Of a stretch of DNA of 64,000 nucleotides, positions 1-8,855 are shown piece by piece (positions within the stretch are counted from its first letter, which is position 1; every line of letters begins with the position of its first letter). The notes beneath the pieces are model-generated. The model did no database searches. It had not been told where the DNA came from and saw only the letters and a list, made by a program, of their open reading frames with translations. Source of the stretch: Chitinophaga lutea. Its GTDB lineage: Bacteria; Bacteroidota; Bacteroidia; Chitinophagales; Chitinophagaceae. Made by a program: the position numbers and the translations under genes. The stretch spans positions 868,001-932,000 of the forward strand of contig NZ_RPDH01000002.1 in the NCBI RefSeq assembly GCF_003813775.1. Reading direction: 5' to 3'.

Positions 1-1739
1 CAGCGTTCGGCCTCGCTGACGTTGGAAGAACCGTCCTGCCGGAGATAGAGCTCAAAGAAATATTTGCCGGCGAGGCTGTAGTCGATGTCCGCATAGAAAG
101 AAGCGAGATTGTTTTTCACACGGTCACGGTAATTGGCCGTGAGCCGCAGGTTATGCGAAGCGCCCGGTTTGTTGTCGTTATTGCCCGGCTGGTAGATCTG
201 GATATAGTCGCTTTTACCTTTGTAGGCGCGGCCGTAGTTGTACTTCCACATATCCCACTGGTTATTTTGCCCGAGCGTTACGGAGAGCTGATGGCCTTTT
301 GCCTGCAGCGGGGTTATTTCCACGGAATTGTCGAAAACCAGCCGCCGGTGCAGCCCGTCGTAGTTGGACACGAAGTTGTTGCCGTCGCTCACGGTGGTGG
401 GAATGAACAGGTCGCGGTAATTCTGCCCGTGGTCGATGCCGAAGCGGGAGTTTATTTTCACGTACCGGCCAACGGTGTATTGCAGGGTGTTCAATACCCT
501 GATGCTGGCGTTCCTGTTTTTGTCGATGCCTTTTTCGAGGTACCGGAAATACTGGTCTACGCCGGCTTTGTTGGATGACGGCGGTTTTTCGAGGTTGAAG
601 ATATAATCTTCGTCGCCCATCCTGTCGCGAATGGTCTGCGCCCTGTCGCGGTTGGCCACGGCAGCGCTGATGAATGTGCTCCAGAGCAGGTTGCGCATCG
701 GCATCACGTTAATGCCGAAGTTGACGTTGTAACGGCGGAGCCCGGTTTTTTCGGCTACGCCCTGTTCCGAAGCCTGGCCCACGCTGAAACGGAAACTGGC
801 GAGCCTGTTCCCGCCGCTTACGGCAGCCTGCAGGCCGGTGTTCCAGCCGTTGCGGTAGTATGATTCATCCCAGTCTGCCCGGCCATAATAGGTCGAGTTG
901 GTGGAATCTGCGAGATAAGACGGGAAGCTGCGGTATTGCTCGCGGGAGGCGTATCGGTCGTAGAAGGGCAGGCGAAAATCGCGCTCCCATCTGCCGTTGA
1001 TAACGTTCACGGCCGGTTTCAGGGACATGCCGGCGTAGCCGTTTACTTCCACCTGCAGCTCACCGCTGCGGGGGCCGCGGGTGACGATATTGATCACGCC
1101 GTTGGAAGCGAGGGGCCCGTATTTGGCGGCGGCGCCGAAGTCTTTGAGTACTTCAATACGCTGGATGTCGTTTACATTCAGGAAAACCAGGGGATCGATT
1201 TCGGTGCCCATGCGGTTGAAATCGAAGCGCTGTACGTCGTAGGCAAAGGAGTGATCGGTGATGAGCGGCATGCCGTCTACCATATAAACCGGCTGTGCGC
1301 CGAAGAGGTCGCCGTTTTTGAGCAGCAGGCCCGACGCTCCTCTGACGAAGGCGGCGCTGCGTTTACCCGGTTCGTTGGTGGGGATGCGGACATCCACGCC
1401 CGTGGCCCTTCCGAGGAGCATCTGGTTAACACTTGTGTAGGGAAGTTTTCTCACTTCATCCATATGTACGCGGCTAACTGCGCCGCCTGTACGTAGTAGG
1501 AGCTCGCTATGCGGGATATACCCGATCGTGTCCCTCGCCTGCACAGCTATGCCGCGCAATCGCTGATCCGCTTCGCTGTTGCCGGCGGAAGCGGTGGAAT
1601 CTGATTTTTTATATAGCTTTTGTTGCGCCGTAGCGCCTGCTCCCAGCATCAAGAGGCCCAGTAATAACGTGGCGCCTTTACCTGAACTTGGGTAGAAATA
1701 TGTCATAAGACGGAATTTTCGTGTAAAAGAACTCTTCAT
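1..1739 (-). CDS. SusC/RagA-type TonB-dependent outer membrane receptor, C-terminus cut off by window edge
   Basis: About 579 N-terminal residues are visible and the frame is open to base 1. The chosen ATG at 1739 gives a basic then hydrophobic signal peptide ending near ATAQQ; an in-frame TGA at 1766 limits longer starts. A plug domain follows, with the family pattern VNQMLLGRATGVDV, then VYMVDGMPL and NDIQRIEVLKDFGAAAKYG, then the SNGVINIVTRG segment leading into the barrel. The usual N-terminal carboxypeptidase-regulatory-like domain is missing; about 60 unassigned residues replace it. Family knowledge: SusC proteins import glycans or peptides across the outer membrane with a SusD lid and TonB energy. 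A SusD partner would lie left of the window. The substrate cannot be predicted. Confidence 0.9.
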   Translation of the reverse strand, partial: MKSSFTRKFRLMTYFYPSSGKGATLLLGLLMLGAGATAQQKLYKKSDSTASAGNSEADQRLRGIAVQARDTIGYIPHSELLLRTGGAVSRVHMDEVRKLPYTSVNQMLLGRATGVDVRIPTNEPGKRSAAFVRGASGLLLKNGDLFGAQPVYMVDGMPLITDHSFAYDVQRFDFNRMGTEIDPLVFLNVNDIQRIEVLKDFGAAAKYGPLASNGVINIVTRGPRSGELQVEVNGYAGMSLKPAVNVINGRWERDFRLPFYDRYASREQYRSFPSYLADSTNSTYYGRADWDESYYRNGWNTGLQAAVSGGNRLASFRFSVGQASEQGVAEKTGLRRYNVNFGINVMPMRNLLWSTFISAAVANRDRAQTIRDRMGDEDYIFNLEKPPSSNKAGVDQYFRYLEKGIDKNRNASIRVLNTLQYTVGRYVKINSRFGIDHGQNYRDLFIPTTVSDGNNFVSNYDGLHRRLVFDNSVEITPLQAKGHQLSVTLGQNNQWDMWKYNYGRAYKGKSDYIQIYQPGNNDNKPGASHNLRLTANYRDRVKNNLASFYADIDYSLAGKYFFELYLRQDGSSNVSEAER

Positions 1740-2427
1740 CCGCTGTGGCGGACGCACAGCGAATCATGCCGGTGCATGTATTATTCACACTGCATCAGCA
1801 GCATTAATGAAAATGACTGTCAAAAAGTAAAAACGATGGAGATTAAACGTTTCTTCCACACATGGCTCCCTGCATTGCTGCCATTTAATTTCACGATTGG
1901 GATTGACAGTAAAAGCGCATTAGACGGATACTGTTTGGTTGTTAGGCTGTTTTTGTTTCGATCATCTAGTTTACGTGGTTAATTTTTTCAATCAAATAAC
2001 GCCGTGGAATCAACTTTCATTCTCATACCTTGTAATCAGAGGTATATACGGTTGGGAAGATACACTGCGGATGCATAAAACGCAACACTTCGGCTCCTTT
2101 TACGTATAAAATAATCAGCAATTGCAAAAAAACCTTTCGCACAGGCTAATAAACCATTGCTCCATGAAGTTTCCGACATTTAAAATTATTAAAATACCTT
2201 TCACTTTTATTACACTGGCCGATTAAGTTTACGTTAACAATGGATTGCAAAAAAATTCTGCGTAAGTAAATGAAACTAAATGACATGGCGTTCCTTGCCG
2301 CAATGTTCGGCTGGTGGCGGTTGCCCGGGTTACTGGCGCAAGGGGCATACCATGAATTGTGATAATTTTATGCGGCCCCTGTCCTGATTTTTTTAATGGA
2401 GGGTACTATACTGATAAAACCACTTGT
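1740..2427. other. 688-bp AT-rich intergenic region between divergent genes
   Basis: This gap separates the divergent SusC-like receptor and the YciI/sigma pair, so it should hold both promoters. It is clearly richer in A and T than the flanking genes. I found no exact TAnnTTTG box at the right distance from either start. A 30-codon reading frame at 2270-2362 has no supporting evidence. Nothing else recognisable is present. Confidence 0.5.
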
Positions 2428-2772
2428 ATGAAAAAGTATCTCTTGTTGATCCGGGAAGACCTGGAGAAAATGAAGCAGCTCTCCGAAAAGGAAATGCAGG
2501 AATGTATCACGGTGATGACCCAATGGGCCGAAGGCCTTGCTGCAGAAGGCATTCTCCTCGGCGGAGAACCTCTGGAGGCCGAAACCCGTTATGTGCGCCC
2601 CAATGGCCACGTGAGCACCGACGGGCCTTTTGCCGAGGCCCGCGAAAGCATCAGCGGGTATGTGCTGATACAGGCCCGGGATATCGAACATGCCGCCGAA
2701 ATCGCATCCGGCTGCCCGCATGTGGCCCGTTACAACGCTCCCATCGAAGTGAGGCCGCTGATGGCGTATTGA
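2428..2772 (+). CDS. YciI-like DGPF-domain protein, partner of ECF42 sigma factor
   Basis: A 114-residue protein starting at MKKYLLLIRED; the frame extends further upstream, but this ATG gives the normal family N-terminus. It has the YCII-related fold pattern and the diagnostic DGPF motif at residues 65-68, followed by AEARE and a GYVLIQA strand. Its stop lies one base before the sigma factor start, so the two are almost certainly co-translated. Family knowledge: DGPF proteins sit beside ECF42-group sigma factors and may take part in signalling, but their exact reaction is unknown. It is unlikely to be a classical YciI enzyme acting alone. Confidence 0.88.
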   Translation: MKKYLLLIREDLEKMKQLSEKEMQECITVMTQWAEGLAAEGILLGGEPLEAETRYVRPNGHVSTDGPFAEARESISGYVLIQARDIEHAAEIASGCPHVARYNAPIEVRPLMAY

Positions 2773-2773
2773 T

Positions 2774-3964
2774 ATGGAATTGTTACTGCAACAGATCTAC
2801 CGCGCGCAGTTCGGTAAAATGGTGAGCGCCCTGCTGTACTACAGCGGCATCAGCCGTGTGGCCGATGCGGAAGACATTGTGCAGGAAGCTTTTGCGGCGG
2901 CGGCCGCCCGCTGGCCGCATCAGCTTCCCGACAAACCCGAGGCCTGGCTCTATGCCACCATCCGCAACATCGCCGCCAAACAGCAGAGCCGTCAAAAAAC
3001 GATGCTCGCGCTCGACAGCGCCGGCCAGCTGCCCGATGTTGCGGCCATGCAGGAAGACGGCGACCTGCAATTGCTGCGGCTGCTCTTTGCCTGTATGCGC
3101 CCGGAATTTTCGCCCAAACTTCAGCTCGTGATGGCCCTGCGCTATGTGCACGGCTTACAGGTACAGCAAGTGGCGGCCCTGTTGGGCACCGCCCCCGATT
3201 CCGTTTCCAAAATGCTGTACCGGCAGAAGCAGCAGCCCAAGGAGCGCGATATATCTTTCAGCAGCGGCTTCGTCTGGTGGAGCGAACGGAAAGTGCCGAT
3301 GGCGTTGAAAGTGCTCTACCTCGTGTTTACCGAAGGCTGGAAAAACACCGACGAACAGTTGTGCGAAGATGCGCTGAGCCTTACCCGAACCGTGATCACG
3401 CATGCCCGTGTAGGCGTGGCCGATGCCAAAGCCCTGTATTCCCTGATGCTGTTCCAGCTTTCGCGTTGCGAAACCCGCACTACGGAAAGCGGCGAGCTGC
3501 TGGAACTGGAATTCCAGGACCGAGGGCGATGGAATAGGGATATGATGACGGTAGCCACGCATTACCTGCTGGAAGCAAAGGACGCCGCACACCTTCCTTT
3601 TTTGCTCGAAGCCACCATCGCCTGGCTGCACGCCAACGCCCCATCATACACAGCAACGCCCTGGGACCGGATCGCCGCGCTCTACAGCCGGCTGCAGCAG
3701 GTGAACCCCTCGCCTTTCGTTCAGCTCAATCACGGCATCGCCCTGCATTTCGCCGGGCGCACCCCGGAAGCACTCGCCCTGCTGGCCCCCTTATCGGAGC
3801 ATGACTTTATGCAGCAGCACCACCTCTATCACTGCACCATGGCGCGCATCTATACTGACCGGGCGGAGCCCGAACGGGCCGCCGCATATTACCGGCAGGC
3901 GCTGCAATGCAGGCTTTCGCCGCAGGAAGATGCCTTCATCCGCAAAAAACTCGCTTTTCTTTGA
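2774..3964 (+). CDS. ECF42-type RNA polymerase sigma factor with C-terminal extension
   Basis: A 396-residue protein. Sigma region 2 is at about residues 10-75 (ADAEDIVQEAF, AWLYATIRNIA). Region 4 is at about 115-150 (LRYVHGLQVQQVAALLG), with a helix-turn-helix that recognises the -35 element. A long C-terminal domain (about 165-396) begins with LKVLYLVFTEGW, typical of the DUF6596/TPR-like extension of the ECF42 group. Ordinary ECF factors have about 190 residues, so the extra half is real and diagnostic. No anti-sigma gene is nearby, as expected for ECF42, where the extension is thought to control activity. It lies directly downstream of the DGPF gene in one transcription unit. Confidence 0.9.
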   Translation: MELLLQQIYRAQFGKMVSALLYYSGISRVADAEDIVQEAFAAAAARWPHQLPDKPEAWLYATIRNIAAKQQSRQKTMLALDSAGQLPDVAAMQEDGDLQLLRLLFACMRPEFSPKLQLVMALRYVHGLQVQQVAALLGTAPDSVSKMLYRQKQQPKERDISFSSGFVWWSERKVPMALKVLYLVFTEGWKNTDEQLCEDALSLTRTVITHARVGVADAKALYSLMLFQLSRCETRTTESGELLELEFQDRGRWNRDMMTVATHYLLEAKDAAHLPFLLEATIAWLHANAPSYTATPWDRIAALYSRLQQVNPSPFVQLNHGIALHFAGRTPEALALLAPLSEHDFMQQHHLYHCTMARIYTDRAEPERAAAYYRQALQCRLSPQEDAFIRKKLAFL

Positions 3965-4058
3965 TACGACGTTGCACATGTACGTCAGCCGCCGCATTTT
4001 GCAACCATCTTGTAAAAATTCCGGATGTATCCTCCCCATATTTTTATACTTTTACGGC

Positions 4059-4379
4059 ATGAAAGCATGGCTGTTTCTCTTCAGTATCTGGATCCTGGTC
4101 TGCGCGGGCATGCCCTGCACGGATCACCTGGATAGTATGCATAGCCATGGCCCGACCAACGAAACCGTTCACGCGGCGCCCCATGAGCCCGCCGACCAGT
4201 CGGCCGACACCTGCTCGCCTTTCTGCAGCTGCTACTGCTGCGCGGTAACCACCGTACTGCCCAAACCCGTCAACTATTTCAGCAAACCTGTTTTACTGGC
4301 CGCTCCGGTCAGCAGGTACCTTTGTCCGCCCGCTGAAGAGCTTACCGATTCCTTCTGGCAACCGCCCCGGCACGCCTGA
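4059..4379 (+). CDS. DUF6660-like small exported protein preceding metal efflux genes
   Basis: A 106-residue protein starting at MKAWLFLFSIWILVCAG; the frame is open upstream inside the sigma gene end, but this ATG gives a signal peptide. The mature part is rich in His and Cys (HLDSMHSHG, CSPFCSCYCC), which suggests metal binding in the periplasm. It precedes the CzcA-like pump by about 100 bases. Small proteins of this kind (DUF6660) are common at the head of Bacteroidota CzcA loci; their role is unproven. Family assignment is by pattern and position only. Confidence 0.7.
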   Translation: MKAWLFLFSIWILVCAGMPCTDHLDSMHSHGPTNETVHAAPHEPADQSADTCSPFCSCYCCAVTTVLPKPVNYFSKPVLLAAPVSRYLCPPAEELTDSFWQPPRHA

Positions 4380-4475
4380 TTTTACCGAACGATTGAACAC
4401 ATACAGACTCATGCCGTGCGCGGCCTGATGGTGCATGCCATCGCGCAGCCGCGTACGTGAAAAATCAGGCTTTAT

Positions 4476-7400
4476 ATGCTGGACAGGATAATAAGATTCT
4501 CGATTCAAAATAAATTGATCATCGGGCTGCTTACACTGGCCCTGGTGGCGGCGGGCGTGTATTCGCTCACCCGCCTGCCGGTAGATGCCGTTCCCGACAT
4601 CACCAACAACCAGGTGCAGGTGATCACGCAAAGCCCTTCGCTGGCGCCGCAGGAAGTAGAGCGGCTCATTACTTTCCCCGTGGAACAGACCATGGCCACC
4701 ATTCCGGAGCTCACGGAAATCCGCTCCACATCGCGGTTCGGGCTCTCGGTGGTCACCATCGTGTTCCACGACGACGTAGATATATACTGGGCGCGGCAAC
4801 AGGTGAACGAAAAGCTCGGGGAAGCGCTGGGGCGCATTCCACCCGGCATCGGCTCCCCTGAAATGACGCCCATCTCCACCGGGCTCGGGGAAATATTCCA
4901 ATATGTGGTGCATCCCCGACCCGGTTACGAAGACAAATTCCCACCGTCCGAGCTGCGCTCCATCCAGGACTGGCTCATCCGCCAGCAGCTGCTCGGCACG
5001 CCCGGCGTGGCGGAAGTGAACAGCTTCGGCGGGTTCCTCAAACAATACGAAATCGCCCTCGACCCCGATAAACTGCGGAGCTTCCACCTGGGCATCAACG
5101 ATGTATTCACCGCGCTGGAGAAAAACAACCAGAACACCGGCGGCGCTTACATCGACAAAAAGCCCAACGCTTATTTCATCCGCACCGAGGGCCTCGTCAA
5201 TTCGCTGGGCGATATTGAAAAGATCGTGGTGTCGCACACCTCGCAGGGCATTCCCGTACTGGTGCGCGACATTGCCGTGGTGCAGCTCGGCGCGGCGGTG
5301 CGGTACGGCGCCCTCACCCATGCTTCCGGGAAAAAATCCGGCGAGGCCGTGGGCGGCATCGTGATGATGCTGAAAGGCGAAAATGCCAGCAAAGTGGTGA
5401 AAAACGTGGAAACACGCGTGGAGCAGATCCGTAAAACGCTGCCTGAAGGCGTGGAACTGGAAGTATACCTCAACCGCAGTGACCTCGTGGAACGCGCGGT
5501 GGGCACGGTCAGCAAAAACCTTATCGAAGGCGCGCTCATCGTGATATTCGTGCTGGTGCTGTTCCTCGGCAACCTGCGCGCCGGGCTGATCGTAGCGTCC
5601 GTGATACCATTGGCCATGCTGTTTGCCATCATCCTCATGCGGCTGTTCGGCGTATCCGGTAACCTGATGAGCCTCGGCGCCATCGACTTCGGGCTGATCG
5701 TGGACGGGGCGGTGATCATCGTGGAAGCCACCATGCACCACCTCGGCCTCAGCAAACTGACGCGGCTCAACCAGCAGCAAATGGACGAAGAGGTTTACAC
5801 CTCCGCCAGCAAAATACGCAGCGCCGCGGCTTTCGGCGAAATCATCATTCTCATCGTATACCTGCCCATCCTGGCGCTGACCGGCATCGAAGGCCGGATG
5901 TTCGGGCCCATGGCGCAAACCGTGAGCTTTGCGATACTCGGCGCGTTCCTGCTCTCGCTCACCTACGTGCCGATGATGAGCGCTTTATTTCTCAGCAAGA
6001 ACGTGGTGCATAAACGGAATTTTTCCGACCGCATGATGGACTTCTTCCAGCGGATGTACCAGCCGCTGATCAACGGCGCACTAAAACACAAGCTGATGGT
6101 GACCGCTGTGGCCGTGCTGCTTTTCATCGCCAGCCTCATCACCTTTTTGCGCCTCGGCGGGGAATTCATTCCCACGCTCGAGGAAGGCGACCTCGCCATC
6201 GAAATGCGGCTCAATACCGGTAGTTCATTGTCCGAGTCGATCGACAAGATCAACCTCGCGTCGAAACTGCTGCTGGAACAATACCCGGAAGTGCGGGAAG
6301 TGGTGGGCAAGATCGGCTCCGCCGAAATCCCGACAGACCCCATGCCCATGGAGGCGGTTGACGTGATGATCATGCTCAAACCGAAAAAAGAATGGACTTC
6401 CGCCGGCACCAAAGACGAGCTGGTCGGCAAAATGCAGCAGACCCTCGACGCCATTCCCGGCGTGCAGTTCGGGTTCTCTCAACCCATCCAGCTGCGCTTC
6501 AACGAACTCATTTCCGGCGTGCGACAGGATGTGGGCATCAAGATTTTCGGGGAAAACCTCGAAACGCTCACCCGCCTGAGCAAGGAAGTGGGCAGGATCG
6601 TTTCCGCCACACCCGGCGCGGAAGACCTGTATGAAGAAAAAATCACCGGTCTCCCGCAGATCATGATCACCCTCAACCGCGACCTGCTGGCCCGTTACGG
6701 CATCGACGTGTCGACCGTGAACCAGGCCGTGAACGCCGCATTCGCCGGGCAAAGCGCCGGGCTCGTGTATGAAGGCGAAAAGCGGTACGACATGGTGGTG
6801 CGTTTCCAGCAGGTGAACCGCGAGAGCATCGACGATGTCAAAAACATATTCATCACCGCGCCCAACGGCAACCAGGTGCCGCTCGACCAGCTGGCCGATA
6901 TTTCGTACAAGCTCGGTCCCAACCAGATACAGCGCGAATGGGCCAAGCGCCGCATTATCGTAGGCTTTAACGTGCGCGGCAGGGATATTGCCAGCGTGGT
7001 GGAGGAAGTGTCCGCCAACATCGAAAAACAGGTCAAACTCCCCACCGGCTACTTCATCACATACGGCGGGCAGTTCGAGAACCTGCAGGAGGCACAGAGC
7101 CGTTTATCCGTGGCCGTGCCCATTGCGCTGGCGCTGATATTTTTATTACTGTTCTTCACTTTCCGATCCGTCAAACAGTCCGTGCTGATTTTCACCGCTA
7201 TTCCCATGGCCGCCATCGGCGGGGTGTTTGCGCTCGTGCTGCGCGGCATGCCGTTCAGCATTTCAGCCGGTGTGGGTTTCATCGCGCTGTTCGGGGTGGC
7301 CGTGCTGAACGGCATCGTGTTGATCGCCGAATTCAACCGGTTGAAGAAAAGCGGCATGACAGACCTGCGGGAGATTGTGCTGCAGGGCACGCGCCTGCGT

Positions 7401-8849
7401 CTGCGGCCCGTGCTGATGACGGCCGCCGTGGCCTCGCTGGGTTTCCTGCCGATGGCCCTTTCCGGCTCGGCCGGCGCCGAAGTGCAGCGGCCGCTCGCCA
7501 CGGTGGTGATCGGCGGGCTCCTCACGTCCACCCTGCTCACCCTCATCGTGCTGCCCGTGCTGTACATCTATTTCGACAAGATCCAACAAAAGCCAAAGCA
7601 TATGAACAAGCTGCTTCTTTTGCCTTTATTGGGGCTGGGATTGAATGCCAATGCCCAGCAAAAACATTACACGCTGGAGGAATGCATTCAAACCGCGCTG
7701 GCGCAGAACAAAGGCATCAGCGCCGCGACGGCCGATGTGCAGGGCAGCCGCCAGTTACGCGGTGCGGCGTCCGATATCGGCAAAACCGACCTCGGGCTGC
7801 AATACGGGCATAACAATAGTTACGTGGGAACAGATAACAATATTTCCGTATCGCAAACCATTCCCTTCCCTACCCTGTTCGGCGCACAGAGCCGCCTCGC
7901 CGATGCCGGCATCAGGAGCAGCGAACTGAAACTCGCCGCCGACAGGAATGATCTCGTGTACCGGGTGCAGGCCGCCTGGTATGAACTACAATATCTGCAC
8001 AGCTGGCAGCAACGCCTCGAAGAGCAGGATTCCGTATACAGCCGGTTTGTGCGCGCGGCCGATGTGAAGCTGCGCACCGGCGAAAGCACCCTGCTCGAAA
8101 AAACGGCCGCCTCCACACAACAGCAGCAGCTCAAAACACTGCAGCAGCAGGTAAAGGCCGACATCCGTTTGTACAGCGTGCGCCTGCAAACCCTGCTGCA
8201 CGCCGAACAACCCGTGCAGGTAGTAATGGAGCCGCTGGCCGCCCTGCCCCTGCGCGTGGCCGACAGCAGCGCGCTGGCCGCCAATCCCGGGCTGCAATGG
8301 TTTCAGCAGCAGGCGGTGATTGCCGGCAAACAGCAGCAGGTGGAAAAACAGAAAATGCTGCCCGATATTTCCGTGGGCTTTTTCTCGCAAACGTTCATCG
8401 GCTCGCCCAAAAACGCATCCGGCACGCCGCTGGCTACCGGCAGCGACCGCTTCAGCGGGTTCACCGCCGGCCTCGCCGTGCCGCTGTGGTTCAAGCCGCA
8501 GGCCGCACGCATCAAAGCCGCCGCCAAACAGCGAGAGGCCGCCGATTTCCGCTACCAGCAGCAGCAGCAAAATTACCAGGGCCTTTATCATGAAAAGATG
8601 CAGGAAGTGCTGAAGTTCTCCGAATCGCTGCAATACTACGACAATGCGCTGTTGCCGCAAACCACGCTGATGACCGAACATGCCGGGAAGGCCTATCGCA
8701 GCGGGGAAATCGGTTACGTGGAATACCTCCAGAGCCTGCGCACCGCCATGGATGTGCAGAACACTCACCTGCAAACCCTTAACAATTACAATCAAAGCGT
8801 GTTACAGCTGCAGTACCTGCTGGGCAACAACGCCGAATCTTATAAATAA
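4476..8849 (+). CDS. CusA/CzcA heavy-metal RND efflux pump fused to a TolC-like outer membrane factor
   Basis: A 1457-residue fusion. Residues 1-1040 form a complete HME-RND pump: first membrane helix near 12-32, large periplasmic loops, and the helix-4 signature DFGLIVDGAVIIVE with Asp404, Asp410 and Glu417, the proton-relay acidic residues of CzcA. From Met1043 a second protein continues in frame with no stop: a signal-peptide-like stretch (MNKLLLLPLLGLGLNANAQ) and a TolC/OEP domain of about 395 residues (YTLEECIQTALAQN, long helices). RND pumps export divalent or monovalent metal ions from periplasm or cytoplasm; the metal here cannot be told. The adaptor gene follows after 6 bases. The fused part may be cleaved at its signal sequence, but that is inference. 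Confidence 0.93.
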   Translation: MLDRIIRFSIQNKLIIGLLTLALVAAGVYSLTRLPVDAVPDITNNQVQVITQSPSLAPQEVERLITFPVEQTMATIPELTEIRSTSRFGLSVVTIVFHDDVDIYWARQQVNEKLGEALGRIPPGIGSPEMTPISTGLGEIFQYVVHPRPGYEDKFPPSELRSIQDWLIRQQLLGTPGVAEVNSFGGFLKQYEIALDPDKLRSFHLGINDVFTALEKNNQNTGGAYIDKKPNAYFIRTEGLVNSLGDIEKIVVSHTSQGIPVLVRDIAVVQLGAAVRYGALTHASGKKSGEAVGGIVMMLKGENASKVVKNVETRVEQIRKTLPEGVELEVYLNRSDLVERAVGTVSKNLIEGALIVIFVLVLFLGNLRAGLIVASVIPLAMLFAIILMRLFGVSGNLMSLGAIDFGLIVDGAVIIVEATMHHLGLSKLTRLNQQQMDEEVYTSASKIRSAAAFGEIIILIVYLPILALTGIEGRMFGPMAQTVSFAILGAFLLSLTYVPMMSALFLSKNVVHKRNFSDRMMDFFQRMYQPLINGALKHKLMVTAVAVLLFIASLITFLRLGGEFIPTLEEGDLAIEMRLNTGSSLSESIDKINLASKLLLEQYPEVREVVGKIGSAEIPTDPMPMEAVDVMIMLKPKKEWTSAGTKDELVGKMQQTLDAIPGVQFGFSQPIQLRFNELISGVRQDVGIKIFGENLETLTRLSKEVGRIVSATPGAEDLYEEKITGLPQIMITLNRDLLARYGIDVSTVNQAVNAAFAGQSAGLVYEGEKRYDMVVRFQQVNRESIDDVKNIFITAPNGNQVPLDQLADISYKLGPNQIQREWAKRRIIVGFNVRGRDIASVVEEVSANIEKQVKLPTGYFITYGGQFENLQEAQSRLSVAVPIALALIFLLLFFTFRSVKQSVLIFTAIPMAAIGGVFALVLRGMPFSISAGVGFIALFGVAVLNGIVLIAEFNRLKKSGMTDLREIVLQGTRLRLRPVLMTAAVASLGFLPMALSGSAGAEVQRPLATVVIGGLLTSTLLTLIVLPVLYIYFDKIQQKPKHMNKLLLLPLLGLGLNANAQQKHYTLEECIQTALAQNKGISAATADVQGSRQLRGAASDIGKTDLGLQYGHNNSYVGTDNNISVSQTIPFPTLFGAQSRLADAGIRSSELKLAADRNDLVYRVQAAWYELQYLHSWQQRLEEQDSVYSRFVRAADVKLRTGESTLLEKTAASTQQQQLKTLQQQVKADIRLYSVRLQTLLHAEQPVQVVMEPLAALPLRVADSSALAANPGLQWFQQQAVIAGKQQQVEKQKMLPDISVGFFSQTFIGSPKNASGTPLATGSDRFSGFTAGLAVPLWFKPQAARIKAAAKQREAADFRYQQQQQNYQGLYHEKMQEVLKFSESLQYYDNALLPQTTLMTEHAGKAYRSGEIGYVEYLQSLRTAMDVQNTHLQTLNNYNQSVLQLQYLLGNNAESYK

Positions 8850-8855
8850 CGACAC

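Noticed and set aside
1776..1982. 68-codon frame in the first intergenic region
   Set aside because: No ribosome binding site, no family pattern, and AT-rich intergenic composition.
2270..2362. 30-residue hydrophobic peptide frame upstream of the YciI-like gene
   Set aside because: Too short to judge; no conservation evidence available. Kept only as a note.
4293..5918. Minus-strand open frame opposite the CzcA gene
   Set aside because: His/Glu/Gln-rich nonsense typical of antisense reading in a G+C-rich gene.
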